Shown in pieces: positions 42,090 through 50,749 of a stretch of 64,000 bases of DNA. The stretch is from assembly GCF_048268525.1 (NCBI RefSeq), contig NZ_JBLWVH010000001.1, positions 1-64,000 of the forward strand, in the 5' to 3' direction. How positions within the stretch are numbered: position 1 is the first letter of the stretch; the number at the start of each line of letters is the position of its first letter. This DNA comes from Maricaulis sp048268525. Lineage in GTDB: Bacteria; Pseudomonadota; Alphaproteobacteria; Caulobacterales; Maricaulaceae. A model generated the notes under the pieces. The model was given only the letters and a program-made list of their open reading frames with translations. It made no database searches and was not told the origin of the DNA. A program made the position numbers and the translations under genes.

Positions 42090-42896
42090 CTAAACAAAAA
42101 AGACCAACAAGGCGAGACCTAGGGCGACGCGATAGAGCGCGAAGGGCAAAAAGCCGATCCGCTCGACCAGTCGCATCAGCACGGCGATGGCGGCCCAGGC
42201 TGTGACAAAGGACAGGCCGGCCACGATCAAGCCGTCGGACAGGCTGGCGCCGGTTGCCATGCCGTCGGCGCGGACCAGCTCGATCAGGGACACCAGACCG
42301 AAGGCGGCGATCACCGGGATTGCCATCAGCATGGAGAAGCGGGCGCTGTCGGTACGCGTCAGTCCCAGGCCGCGGGCGGCGGTCATGGTCACGCCGGAAC
42401 GCGACGCGCCGGGGATCAGGGCGAACAGCTGGGCGATACCGATCAGGGCGGCTTGTTTGAAACTCATTGTTTCGATGGTTACGGTCTGGCGGCCATATTT
42501 GTCGGCCAGCCATAGCGGCAGGGCAAAGACCAGGGTGGCAATGGCGATGACACGCGGTGAGCGCAGGCTGTCTACCAGGTCAAAGGCGACGAGGGCCCCG
42601 GCGACAATGATGATCGGCGGCATAGAGGCGGCGACCAGCAGAGCGAGGCGCCCGCCCGGCGTGACCCGGCCCTGCAGAAAGGCCAGCTTGCCCAGTGCCA
42701 CGGAAACGATGTCGCTGCGGAAATAGACCAGCACGGCCAGCAGCGAGCCGGCATGGGCCATCACGTCGATCAACGGACCCTGGTCAGCCTGACCGAGCAC
42801 TTGTGGCGCGAGGATGAGATGGGCCGAGGACGAGATCGGGAGGAATTCGGTGATGCCCTGCACAAGCGCGAGGATGACGAGAAAGAACAGGCTCAT
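42090..42896 (-). CDS. uppP: Undecaprenyl-diphosphatase
   Basis: A 268-residue membrane phosphatase (BacA/UppP) that recycles undecaprenyl pyrophosphate for peptidoglycan and other polymers. Motifs: LVQGITEFLPISSSAHLIL (residues about 9-27, with the catalytic Glu) and ALIPGASRSGVTMTAARGLGL. The ATG at 42896 gives MSLFFLVILALVQG; the frame is open 14 codons further. It is 77 bases upstream of the CPBP gene on the same strand. Confidence 0.95.
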   Translation of the reverse strand: MSLFFLVILALVQGITEFLPISSSAHLILAPQVLGQADQGPLIDVMAHAGSLLAVLVYFRSDIVSVALGKLAFLQGRVTPGGRLALLVAASMPPIIIVAGALVAFDLVDSLRSPRVIAIATLVFALPLWLADKYGRQTVTIETMSFKQAALIGIAQLFALIPGASRSGVTMTAARGLGLTRTDSARFSMLMAIPVIAAFGLVSLIELVRADGMATGASLSDGLIVAGLSFVTAWAAIAVLMRLVERIGFLPFALYRVALGLALLVFFV

Positions 42897-43047
42897 GGGG
42901 TATTCCTGGCAGCAAGGATCGCGCCGATAGTTGAACAATCCGCCGCGCTTGGCCAGATGCGGGGCAGACCTTGCTCACAAGGTGGCGCACTGCCCGGATT
43001 GACGACCGCCCTGCGGCACAGCAAAACCGGTGTCGAAGGATAACATC

Positions 43048-44019
43048 ATGCCCCATGATTTTGCCGCAGGACCGGGTGGGCCCGGCCGCCTGAGCCCGAA
43101 AGACGCGTTGAGCCATACTGGCCAGGCGACGGCGGCGTCTGTCGTGGTGGCGTTGATCCTGACCCTGACCAAGGCCGGCGTGTGGTGGATGTCGGGATCG
43201 GTGGCCCTGCTGGCCTCAATGGCCGACAGCCTGCTCGATCTGACCGCCTCGCTCGCCGTCTATCTGTCGGTGCGATACGCCGCCGAGCCGGCCGATGCGG
43301 AACACCGTTTCGGGCATGGCAAGGCAGAGGCCTTCGCCGGCATCCTTCAGGCGATCTTTGTTGCTGTCTCGGCGGCGCTGCTGATGCGCGAAGGGGTCGA
43401 GCATCTGATCAATCCGGTCGAGGTGCGTGCCGGCGGCTGGGCCTTTGCGGTCATGCTGCTCTCGATCGCGATGACGATCGGCCTGGTCATCATCCAGACC
43501 CGGGCCGTCACCGCGACCGGCTCGATCGCGGTCGAGGGGGATCGCGCCCATTATTTCTCCGATCTCGGGGCCAATGTGGTGGTCATCATCGGCATTGCCG
43601 GCTCGACCCTGCTCGGCCTGTTATGGCTCGACGCGGCGGCTGCCCTGGCCGTTTCGCTCTGGCTGTTCTGGACTGCCTGGACCGTGGCCCGCTCGGCCGG
43701 TGACCAGTTGATGGACCGCGAACTGCCTGATGAGGCCCGCGACCTGATCTGTGCCCTCGCCAGCGATGATCCGCGCATCATCAATGTTCATGAACTGCGC
43801 ACCCGAGCCGCCGGTCCGCTGGTACACATCCAGTTTCACGTCTCGCTGGAGCCGGATCTGACCCTGCGCGAGGCCCATACCATCTTGATCGACTGCGAAC
43901 GGCGGCTGCACGATACCTTCCCGGCCGCCGACATCCTCATCCATGCCGACCCGCACGGGGTTGCGGAACCGCATGGCGGTGAATTTTTCAATGCAGAAAG
44001 CACGACCAAGGGCGCTTAG
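43048..44019 (+). CDS. Cation diffusion facilitator (FieF-type)
   Basis: A 323-residue CDF antiporter expected to export Zn2+, Fe2+ or Cd2+ in exchange for protons. TM2 metal site residues are in ASMADSLLDLTASLAV and TM5 in RAHYFSDLGANVVVI, together the D/D-H/D pattern of FieF. A cytoplasmic domain of about 100 residues (LQLMDRELPDEARDLI-like, ILIHADPHGV) follows. GAAGGA eight bases before the ATG at 43048 decides the start over an upstream GTG (43030). The metal is not determined by sequence alone. Confidence 0.92.
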   Translation: MPHDFAAGPGGPGRLSPKDALSHTGQATAASVVVALILTLTKAGVWWMSGSVALLASMADSLLDLTASLAVYLSVRYAAEPADAEHRFGHGKAEAFAGILQAIFVAVSAALLMREGVEHLINPVEVRAGGWAFAVMLLSIAMTIGLVIIQTRAVTATGSIAVEGDRAHYFSDLGANVVVIIGIAGSTLLGLLWLDAAAALAVSLWLFWTAWTVARSAGDQLMDRELPDEARDLICALASDDPRIINVHELRTRAAGPLVHIQFHVSLEPDLTLREAHTILIDCERRLHDTFPAADILIHADPHGVAEPHGGEFFNAESTTKGA

Positions 44020-44050
44020 ACTTCTGGTTGAAGCGGGTTAGCCTGTCGCG

Positions 44051-44728
44051 ATGCGAACGCTACACTTCTGGCCCCTCGATCCCTTCTCCCGACAGGTTCG
44101 CCTCGTGCTCGAGGAGAAATCCCTGCGCCATGAGCTGCAGCTGGAAGTGCCGTGGGAGCGGCCGGACGATCTTCTGTCTCTCAATCCGGCCGGCACCACA
44201 CCGGTCCTGATCGATGAGAGCGGCGGTGGTCGGCGGGTCATCGTCGAGAGCCGCGCCATCCTGGAATATCTTGAGGAAACCACGCCCAGCCCCTGCCTGC
44301 TGCCGGGAGGTCCGGCCGAGCGCGCCGAAGCGCGCCGTCTCGTTGACTGGTTCGACCGCAAATATGATGGCGAGGTCAACGCCTATCTCCTGCACGAAAA
44401 GCTGGAGAAAAAGGCCCAGGGTCTTGGCGCACCGGATCCTGCCGCCCTGCGCGCCGGCCGTGATCACCTGCGCTGGCATCTCGATCACATGGCCTGGCTC
44501 CTCGAGGCCCGCGACGGACTTGCCGGCCCCCGCTACACCCTCGCGGATATCGCCGCCGCTGCGCACCTGTCCTGCGCCGACTATCTCGGCGACGTCCCCT
44601 GGGACGAGTTCGAGCCGGTCAAGCAATGGTATTCCCGTGTGAAGTGCCGCCCGGCCTTTCGCGGGCTGCTGGCCGACAAGCTGCCGGGCGTGCCGGCTGC
44701 GGCGCATTATGCGGATCTGGATTTTTAG
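44051..44728 (+). CDS. fzlA: GST-fold protein, probable division factor FzlA
   Basis: A 225-residue glutathione-S-transferase-fold protein. The N-terminal thioredoxin-like domain has LHFWPLDPFSRQVRLVLEEK and SLNPAGTTPVLID (cis-Pro), then RAILEYLEET; the C-terminal helical domain follows and ends HYADLDF. FzlA binds FtsZ filaments in Caulobacter and activates septal wall synthesis; its acidic C-terminal tail and position before queG match what I recall. An ordinary GST is the alternative. The start is 31 bases after the CDF stop. Confidence 0.62.
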   Translation: MRTLHFWPLDPFSRQVRLVLEEKSLRHELQLEVPWERPDDLLSLNPAGTTPVLIDESGGGRRVIVESRAILEYLEETTPSPCLLPGGPAERAEARRLVDWFDRKYDGEVNAYLLHEKLEKKAQGLGAPDPAALRAGRDHLRWHLDHMAWLLEARDGLAGPRYTLADIAAAAHLSCADYLGDVPWDEFEPVKQWYSRVKCRPAFRGLLADKLPGVPAAAHYADLDF

Positions 44729-44737
44729 GCACGACGG

Positions 44738-45856
44738 ATGGGCCCCGACGATCTCAAATCCCTCGCCCTCGAGCTCGGCTTCTCCACGGCCCGCATCTGC
44801 CGCGCCGATGAGGCCTGGGTCGCCGGTGATCGCCTGGCCGCGTATGTCGCGGACGGGCATCACGGGTCGATGGCCTGGATGGAGGAGACGCTGGCGCGGC
44901 GTCAGCATCCCACGGCCATGTGGCCGGAGGCGAAATCTGCTGTGGTGGTGGGCCTGAATTACGGGCCGGAGCACGATCCGCTGCCTTTGCTTGAGCGGCG
45001 CTCGGAAGCTGTGGTTAGCGTCTATGCGCAAAACTCCGACTATCATGACCTTCTGAAGAAGCGGCTGAAGCATCTGGCGCGCGCCTTTGCCGGGAAAACC
45101 GGTCAGCAGGTCAAGGTCTTCGTCGATACCGCGCCGCTGATGGAAAAGCCGCTGGCGGAAAAAGCGGGTATCGGCTGGCAGGGTAAACACACCAATCTGG
45201 TCTCTCGCGAATTCGGCTCCTGGCTGTTTCTGGGTGTGATGCTGACCGAGGCGGAGCTGGAGCCGGATGAGGCCGAGCGCGACACCTGCGGCTCGTGCCG
45301 TTCCTGCCTTGATGTATGCCCGACCAAAGCCTTCCCGCAGCCCTACCGGATCGATGCGCGGCGGTGCATCTCCTATCTCACCATCGAGCACAAGGGTGTC
45401 ATTCCGCTCGAATTCCGCCAGCCGATGGGCAACCGGATCTATGGCTGTGATGACTGTCTGGCGGTCTGCCCGTGGAACAAGTTTGCGCAAACCAGCGCGG
45501 AGGCGGCCTTCCACCCGCGACCGGAGTTGAAAGGGGCGCTGCTGGCCGAACTGGCAGCGCTCGATGACGCCGCATTCCGGCAGGTTTTCACCGCCTCGCC
45601 GGTCAAACGGATCGGGCGCGACCGCTTTGTCCGCAATGTCATGATTGCGATCGGCAATTCCGGCGACGAGGCACTTGTCCCGGTGGCAAGAATGGCGCTG
45701 GACGACGTATCACCGCTGGTGCGAGGCATGGCTGTCTGGGCGTTGGGACAGTTGTCGCCACGTCTCGCTTCGGACATGTCCGAAACGTTGACCGACGCGG
45801 AGGCTGACAGTGATGTCCGGATGGAGTGGGCGACCCTGGCGAGCGGGAATTCGTAG
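44738..45856 (+). CDS. queG: Epoxyqueuosine reductase QueG
   Basis: A 372-residue cobalamin and [4Fe-4S] enzyme that makes queuosine in tRNA from epoxyqueuosine. The two clusters are shown by CGSCRSCLDVCP and CDDCLAVCP; the N-terminal domain carries VFVDTAPLMEKPLAEKAG and WQGKHTNLVSREFGSW. The C-terminal HEAT-like part (residues about 290-360) matches the tRNA-binding region. It is 9 bases after the GST-fold gene and probably co-transcribed. Confidence 0.96.
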   Translation: MGPDDLKSLALELGFSTARICRADEAWVAGDRLAAYVADGHHGSMAWMEETLARRQHPTAMWPEAKSAVVVGLNYGPEHDPLPLLERRSEAVVSVYAQNSDYHDLLKKRLKHLARAFAGKTGQQVKVFVDTAPLMEKPLAEKAGIGWQGKHTNLVSREFGSWLFLGVMLTEAELEPDEAERDTCGSCRSCLDVCPTKAFPQPYRIDARRCISYLTIEHKGVIPLEFRQPMGNRIYGCDDCLAVCPWNKFAQTSAEAAFHPRPELKGALLAELAALDDAAFRQVFTASPVKRIGRDRFVRNVMIAIGNSGDEALVPVARMALDDVSPLVRGMAVWALGQLSPRLASDMSETLTDAEADSDVRMEWATLASGNS

Positions 45857-45951
45857 CGCGACGCATCAAAATTGAGGGGATGTTATCTATTTGTCATGCA
45901 CTCTGAGGCTCGAGAATGGGCAAGGACATAGCTTCGGGGGGAGCGACAGTC

Positions 45952-45984
45952 ATGACAACAATCAGCATGGGCCGTGCACGATGA
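45952..45984 (+). CDS. Ten-codon leader ORF coupled to the diguanylate cyclase
   Basis: The ATG at 45952 is preceded by GGGGGAG nine bases upstream and encodes MTTISMGRAR. Its stop TGA overlaps the ATG at 45981 (ATGA). The cyclase ATG has no ribosome site of its own, so the leader likely delivers ribosomes to it. Confidence 0.5.
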   Translation: MTTISMGRAR

Positions 45985-46955
45985 CTTCGGCGGATTTTCA
46001 AACTGACATGTCGTCCGAGACGATCTCGGTGTTGATCTGCGAAAGCAGCTCGGTTCAGTTGCGCATCCTGTCCGAAGCCGTCCGGCAGGCCGGCTACAGC
46101 GTGCAGACAGCAAACAGTGCCGAAGACGCGCTGGCGATTTTGCAGATGGGAACGGTCGACATTTTCCTGACGGGGATCGAGGTCGGAGCGGTGTCCGGGC
46201 TGGAAGCCTGCTGGTCATTGAAGGCCAACGCCGAGACCGAGTCCGTCTACACGATCGTGATCACGGCATCGGGCGAGGATCGGCGGCTCGAGGAATCCCT
46301 CGATGCGGGCGCCGATGACTTCATCCGCAAGCCGGTGAACATGACGGAGCTGAGGGCCCGCCTGCGCGCTGCCAGTCGTCTGGTGCGCATGCAAAAACAA
46401 TTCAAGCGTCTGGCCGAGACCGATGCGCTGACCGGTGCCGCCAACCGGCGCGCCTTCATGCAGTATCTGGATATCCAGTCGCAACGCGCGACGCGCGATG
46501 ACATTCCCCTGTCCGTGATCATGATCGATCTGGATCACTTCAAGTCGGTCAACGACACCTATGGCCATGCAACTGGCGACACAGTGCTCATTGAAACCGT
46601 CAAAGCCGTTCAGGCCTGCCTGCGGGACAATGACATGTTGGGTCGCCTCGGTGGCGAGGAATTCTGCGTCATCCTGCCGGGCGCCGGCCTGTACTCTGCC
46701 GGTATTGCCGGTGAGCGCATCCGCGCCGCTGTCGAGGCCATGACGATCTCGACCGACGCGGGCGTCGCCGTTCCAGTCACAGCCAGCCTGGGCGTTGCCA
46801 GTCTCGCCGATGGTGACCTCATTTCGGCTCCGGACACTTTGCTGCAGACGGCTGATGCGGCGCTCTACCGGGCCAAGGAAACAGGTCGCAACAAGGTTTG
46901 GCTGGACGGCGCGGATGATCGCGAAGCCGACCCGCCCCTGCGCCAGGCAGGCTGA
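45981..46955 (+). CDS. Diguanylate cyclase with a degenerate receiver domain
   Basis: A 324-residue REC-GGDEF protein. The receiver (residues about 16-132) keeps the fold, Lys117 and a partial acidic pocket (LICESS), but at the phospho-acceptor position it reads FLTGIEVG, with Gly65 instead of Asp. The GGDEF domain is intact: metal Asp in MIDLDHFKSVND, active site GGEEF 224-228, and inhibitory RxxD (RDND, 215-218) five residues before it. It should make c-di-GMP with product feedback but not respond to Asp phosphorylation. The start at 45981 is chosen by coupling to the short leader ORF. Confidence 0.9.
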   Translation: MTSADFQTDMSSETISVLICESSSVQLRILSEAVRQAGYSVQTANSAEDALAILQMGTVDIFLTGIEVGAVSGLEACWSLKANAETESVYTIVITASGEDRRLEESLDAGADDFIRKPVNMTELRARLRAASRLVRMQKQFKRLAETDALTGAANRRAFMQYLDIQSQRATRDDIPLSVIMIDLDHFKSVNDTYGHATGDTVLIETVKAVQACLRDNDMLGRLGGEEFCVILPGAGLYSAGIAGERIRAAVEAMTISTDAGVAVPVTASLGVASLADGDLISAPDTLLQTADAALYRAKETGRNKVWLDGADDREADPPLRQAG

Positions 46956-47633
46956 TCAGTCGGCGGCCAGGCGCCGCGCTTCCAGGATTGCACCCCGCAG
47001 CAAGAGCGACGGAATGTCATCCGGCTCCTGTTCGCGGGCCCGTTGCATGTCCTGCCAGGCAAGATCGAGCTCCCCGAGTCCCAGATGCGATTGTCCGCGA
47101 TAGCGCCAGCCGGCTGCCAGGTAGGGAGCGTGGGTGATCAGGGCGTCCGCATCCACGGCCAGGGCCGCCCAGTCCCCGGCATCGGCGAGCAGGCGGGCGC
47201 GGGCCAGGCGGGCCGGGACCGAGTCCGGTGTCAGCGTGAGGGCGGCGTCGTAGGCCAAGGCCGCCCCGTCGACCAGGCCAGACGTGAAACGCGTATCCCC
47301 GGCCAGGATGTAAAGCTCGGCCCGTTCCTCATCGACCATGCCGATCGGTTGCCGTTCGGCCAGGCTGACCAGGATGTCGGCCCCGATCACGGCTTCGCCC
47401 AGCTCGATCAGGGCGCGCGCCTCACACATCTCCGCCGGCCAGCCTCCACCTTCCAGGCGCCAGGTCTGGGCCCGTTCGAGGGCTTCTGAAGGGTCGATCT
47501 GGATCTGCCCGAGGCAGGCGTCCAACCGGACCCGTTCCTGATAGGCGGCGCTGTTCTGGGCCTGCGCGAAAGGGGCGAAGGCCAGCGAAATCGTGGCCAG
47601 CGCCAAAATGCAGGCAGTCGGGGTGATACGCAT
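46956..47633 (-). CDS. Exported TPR-repeat protein
   Basis: A 225-residue protein with a signal peptide (MRITPTACILALATISLAFA, cleavage near AQAQ). Helical TPR units follow, e.g. GLVDGAALAYDAALTLTPDSV, ARLLADAGDWAALAVDADAL and AAGWRYRGQSHLGLGELDLAW. It probably acts as a periplasmic protein-binding scaffold. The stop directly abuts the cyclase stop (46955/46956), with no space for a terminator between the two convergent genes. Confidence 0.8.
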   Translation of the reverse strand: MRITPTACILALATISLAFAPFAQAQNSAAYQERVRLDACLGQIQIDPSEALERAQTWRLEGGGWPAEMCEARALIELGEAVIGADILVSLAERQPIGMVDEERAELYILAGDTRFTSGLVDGAALAYDAALTLTPDSVPARLARARLLADAGDWAALAVDADALITHAPYLAAGWRYRGQSHLGLGELDLAWQDMQRAREQEPDDIPSLLLRGAILEARRLAAD

Positions 47634-47858
47634 CAGTCAACTCCGTCGGGTCGGGCCGGTCCGTGACCGGCTGGCATGAATTACCGGTGACGCTCTTCCC
47701 CCGAAACAGACATCACCTGATCCAGATACGGCAACGGACCCCCGGGGCGATAGCCCCTGTCTCACCTCAAAGCCCGTTTGTTTTCCGGCGCGAGCTATGG
47801 AAGAAGTTCCGCAACAGGCGTCCGGACCGGTCGCGCGTATGAAAGAGCCCGCCCCGAG

Positions 47859-49007
47859 ATGATCGTTCTCCAGGTGATACCCGAACTCGAGGCTGGTGGC
47901 GCCGAGCGGACAACGCTGGAGGTCGCCGAGGCCGTGGTCGCTGCCGGAGGGCGGGCACTCGTTGCCAGCCAGGGCGGGCGGTTGGAGGGTGAACTGGCAG
48001 AGCTCGGCGGTGAACTCGTCCGCCTGCCTGTCGCCAGCAAGAACCCGCTTACCCTGTGGTCCAACATGACAGCGTTGGTCCGCCTGATCCGGCGCGAAGG
48101 CGTCCAGATCGTACATGCCCGTTCGCGCGCGCCCGCGTGGAGCGCCAAGTGGGCTTGTGACCGGACCGAGGCGCGCTTCATTACCACCTATCACGGCACC
48201 TACAACGCCAGGTCCGGGCTGAAGCGGCGCTATAATTCGGTCATGGCTGGCGGCGAGCGGGTGATCGCGAATTCCGGCTTTATCGCTGACCATGTCCGGC
48301 GCGAGCACGGCGTCGACGGTGCGCGTCTGACGGTCATTCCACGCGGTGTCGACCTGACCCGGTTTGATCCGGCGGCGGTGCCGGACGAGCGTGTCGCGGC
48401 GCTGGCCGGGCAATGGGGTGTTGCCGGCCTGGCCGGCAAGGCCCCGCTATTGCTGCTTCCGGGACGGCTGACGGGCTGGAAAGGCCAGCGAGAGGCGATC
48501 CGGGCGCTTGCCGGGCTTGGCGATGTCGGACCATCACTCCCCCACCTCCTGCTGGTCGGCGATGCCCAGGGGCGTGATGCCTACGTCCGGGAACTTGAAG
48601 AGCTGGCAGCGACACTCGGCGTTACGGACCGGGTTCACCGGGTCGGGCACTGCACGGACATGCCGGCGGCATTTGCCCTGAGCGATCTGGTCCTGACCCC
48701 GTCGGTTGATCCCGAGGCCTTCGGCCGCACGGCGGCAGAAGCCGGCGCGATGGGGCGTCTGGTGATCGCCGCTGACCATGGCGGCGCCCGGGAAGTCGTT
48801 CTGGATGGCGAGACGGGCTGGCGTGTTGCACCGGGTGATCCGGCGGCCCTGGCCACAGCCATCGCGGCGGCTCTGACGTTGGACCGGAATGTGCATGACA
48901 GCATGGTCGCCGCCGCGCGCGACCATGTCGCGACGCATTTTTCTACCGTCTCCCTGCAAGCTTCGACTTTGCGGGTCTATCGTGAGGTCCTAAACTCCAC
49001 CCCATGA
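47859..49007 (+). CDS. Family 4 glycosyltransferase
   Basis: A 382-residue GT-B enzyme. The N-terminal acceptor domain has VLQVIPELEAGGAERTTLEV and YHGTYNARSGLKRRYNSVM; the donor site is LLPGRLTGWKGQREAIRAL, with PEAFGRTAAEAGAMGRLVIA supplying the E-x7-E pair. It probably adds a sugar to LPS core or capsule lipid. The ATG at 47859 is chosen; the frame is open to 47778 (TTG). The stop overlaps the next gene start by 4 bases. The 225-base gap before it shows nothing I can name. Confidence 0.85.
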   Translation: MIVLQVIPELEAGGAERTTLEVAEAVVAAGGRALVASQGGRLEGELAELGGELVRLPVASKNPLTLWSNMTALVRLIRREGVQIVHARSRAPAWSAKWACDRTEARFITTYHGTYNARSGLKRRYNSVMAGGERVIANSGFIADHVRREHGVDGARLTVIPRGVDLTRFDPAAVPDERVAALAGQWGVAGLAGKAPLLLLPGRLTGWKGQREAIRALAGLGDVGPSLPHLLLVGDAQGRDAYVRELEELAATLGVTDRVHRVGHCTDMPAAFALSDLVLTPSVDPEAFGRTAAEAGAMGRLVIAADHGGAREVVLDGETGWRVAPGDPAALATAIAAALTLDRNVHDSMVAAARDHVATHFSTVSLQASTLRVYREVLNSTP

Positions 49008-49987
49008 CCGAGCCGCAGCGCGACATAACCTATATCCTTCACTGGGGTGACCTGACCTCGACGGTGCGCATGTTGGCCGCCGCGAAGACCATTCGCGACA
49101 CGTTCCGGCGTGACCGCATCATCCTTTTGACCACGCCGGACTATGAGAGCTTTCTCAAGCATTGCCCGTGGTTCAACGCGATCGAGACTGATGCCTGTCC
49201 GGATACGCGGCCGATGGTCGGTCTGCGCGACAAGCGTATCAAGCTGGCCAAGCCGGTGCGGGTGTTCGATCTGGTCGGGAGCGCTGACTCGCGCCGGATC
49301 AAGGGCAATTTCCGCTTTTCGAAATGCAAGTGGCACGACATCGCGGTTCGCGCTGAAAGCGGTGCGCATCCGGTTGATGAGATGGCGGGGGCCCTCAATG
49401 GCGCCCTGGGCCTCGAGCCGACCTTTTTCCCGCTGGGTGGCGCGCCCTCGCCGGATGCCAGCTGGGTCGACTTCCTGGCCAAGCAGTCGCGCATGCTTGA
49501 TCCGGAGTATTTCGGGCTCAACGGACCGTTTGCCCTGCTGGCCCCGGCGGGCGAGAGCGTGAAGCCGGCGTTGCGCTGGCCGAAAGAGCAGTGGGCGGCT
49601 TTGGCGCACGAGCTTTTGCAGTCCGGCATCACACCGGCGCTGATCGGCGGCCCGGACACGCGCGATGTCGGCCGTCATGTGTCGCAGGTCGCGCCCGGCG
49701 CGAGGGACCTGACCGGCAAGGCCAAGCTGCCACAGCTGGCCGGGTTGGCCCGACGGACCAATTTCGTCTTTTCCGAAGATACGCCGCTGGTCCATTTGCT
49801 GACCGCCGCCGGAGCTCCGGCGCTGGCTCTTTACGGCAATACAGATGACCCGGCCCCGATCGCCCCGCGCGGGTCCGCGCCGGTCATCCTGATGCACGCG
49901 GTAACGCTGGCCCAGGTCACACCGGAAGAGGCGATCGCCGCCATGCGCTTCGCGGGTGGTTTCGACCGCGCCCCGGCGGCCGCGTGA
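49004..49987 (+). CDS. Family 9 glycosyltransferase (heptosyltransferase-like)
   Basis: A 327-residue GT-B enzyme of the heptosyltransferase family. Motifs: YILHWGDLTSTVRMLAAAK, FALLAPAGESVKPALRWPKEQW and the donor site FVFSEDTPLVHLLTAAGAPALALYG. It likely builds the LPS inner core or a related glycan with the preceding GT4, to which it is coupled by ATGA at 49004-49007. The sugar donor cannot be told from sequence alone. Confidence 0.86.
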   Translation: MTEPQRDITYILHWGDLTSTVRMLAAAKTIRDTFRRDRIILLTTPDYESFLKHCPWFNAIETDACPDTRPMVGLRDKRIKLAKPVRVFDLVGSADSRRIKGNFRFSKCKWHDIAVRAESGAHPVDEMAGALNGALGLEPTFFPLGGAPSPDASWVDFLAKQSRMLDPEYFGLNGPFALLAPAGESVKPALRWPKEQWAALAHELLQSGITPALIGGPDTRDVGRHVSQVAPGARDLTGKAKLPQLAGLARRTNFVFSEDTPLVHLLTAAGAPALALYGNTDDPAPIAPRGSAPVILMHAVTLAQVTPEEAIAAMRFAGGFDRAPAAA

Positions 49988-50126
49988 ACCGCTCACCACG
50001 CTTGCCAATTGTGATCATTTCACCATAGTGCCCGCCTCCCGGCGGACCTGAGGCGCTATTTGCCTGTTTAGGGCTTGATCCAGCGCCCTCCCGGGAGGAT
50101 TAGTAAGGTTCAGCTTTGGGGCAACC

Positions 50127-50143
50127 AGGGAGAAGATGCCATA
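50127..50143 (+). promoter_or_regulatory. infC ribosome site with AUA start and a 2-codon mini-ORF
   Basis: AGGGAG at 50127-50132 is 8 bases before ATA (50141), the first codon of the conserved N-terminus (IARRPHAAQPPKK). The only nearby ATG (50136) reads ATG-CCA-TAG, a two-codon frame overlapping the ATA. Confidence 0.65.
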
Positions 50144-50680
50144 GCCCGTAGACCACACGCTGCGCAACCGCCCAAAAAAGAGGGCCCGCGCATTAACCGG
50201 GATATCCGCGTACCGCGGGTGCTCCTGATCGACGAAACTGGTGAGAAGCAAGGCGTTATGCCGACGGAAGCGGCCCTGGAGGCCGCCGAACAGGCTGGGC
50301 TCGACCTCGTTGAAGTGTCGCCGAATGCCGATCCGCCAGTTTGCAAGATCGTCGATTATGGCAAGCTGAAATACCAGGATCAGAAGAAAAAGGCCGAGGC
50401 CAAGAAGAAGCAGAAGACCGTCGAGATCAAAGAGATCAAGATGCGTCCGAACATCGATATCCATGACTACCAGGTGAAAACCAAGGCCATGCATCGCTTC
50501 TTCGAGGCGGGTGACAAGGTCAAGGTGACCCTGCGTTTCCGGGGCCGTGAAATGGCTCACCAGAACCGCGGCATGGACATCATGAATCGCGTCAAGGAAG
50601 ACTTCGGCGAAGTGGCCAAGGTCGAATTCGAGCCGAAGCTCGAAGGTCGACTGATGGTCATGGTGATGGCGCCGCGTTAA
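50141..50680 (+). CDS. infC: Translation initiation factor IF-3
   Basis: A 179-residue IF-3 that keeps 30S subunits free and checks start-codon choice. The N-terminal domain has GPRINRDIRVPRVLLID and the C-terminal domain KTVEIKEIKMRPNIDIHDYQ and KVKVTLRFRGREMAHQNRGM. No ATG, GTG or TTG lies between the ribosome site and the conserved region; ATA at 50141 is best placed, giving the family length. E. coli infC uses AUU, so that IF-3 represses its own synthesis by rejecting the start; a similar loop is likely here. It is separate from rpmI-rplT (55311), as in other alphaproteobacteria. Confidence 0.95.
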   Translation: MARRPHAAQPPKKEGPRINRDIRVPRVLLIDETGEKQGVMPTEAALEAAEQAGLDLVEVSPNADPPVCKIVDYGKLKYQDQKKKAEAKKKQKTVEIKEIKMRPNIDIHDYQVKTKAMHRFFEAGDKVKVTLRFRGREMAHQNRGMDIMNRVKEDFGEVAKVEFEPKLEGRLMVMVMAPR

Positions 50681-50704
50681 GCGGACCTCACATGTCCGAT
50701 CCGA

Positions 50705-50733
50705 AAACGGCGCCTTTCGGGGCGCCGTTTTTG
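50705..50733 (+). terminator. Intrinsic terminator of infC
   Basis: AAACGGCGCC and GGCGCCGTTT with loop TTTCGG, then TTTTTG, 24 bases after the stop. Confidence 0.92.
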
Positions 50734-50749
50734 TTTGTCTGCCGGAGGG

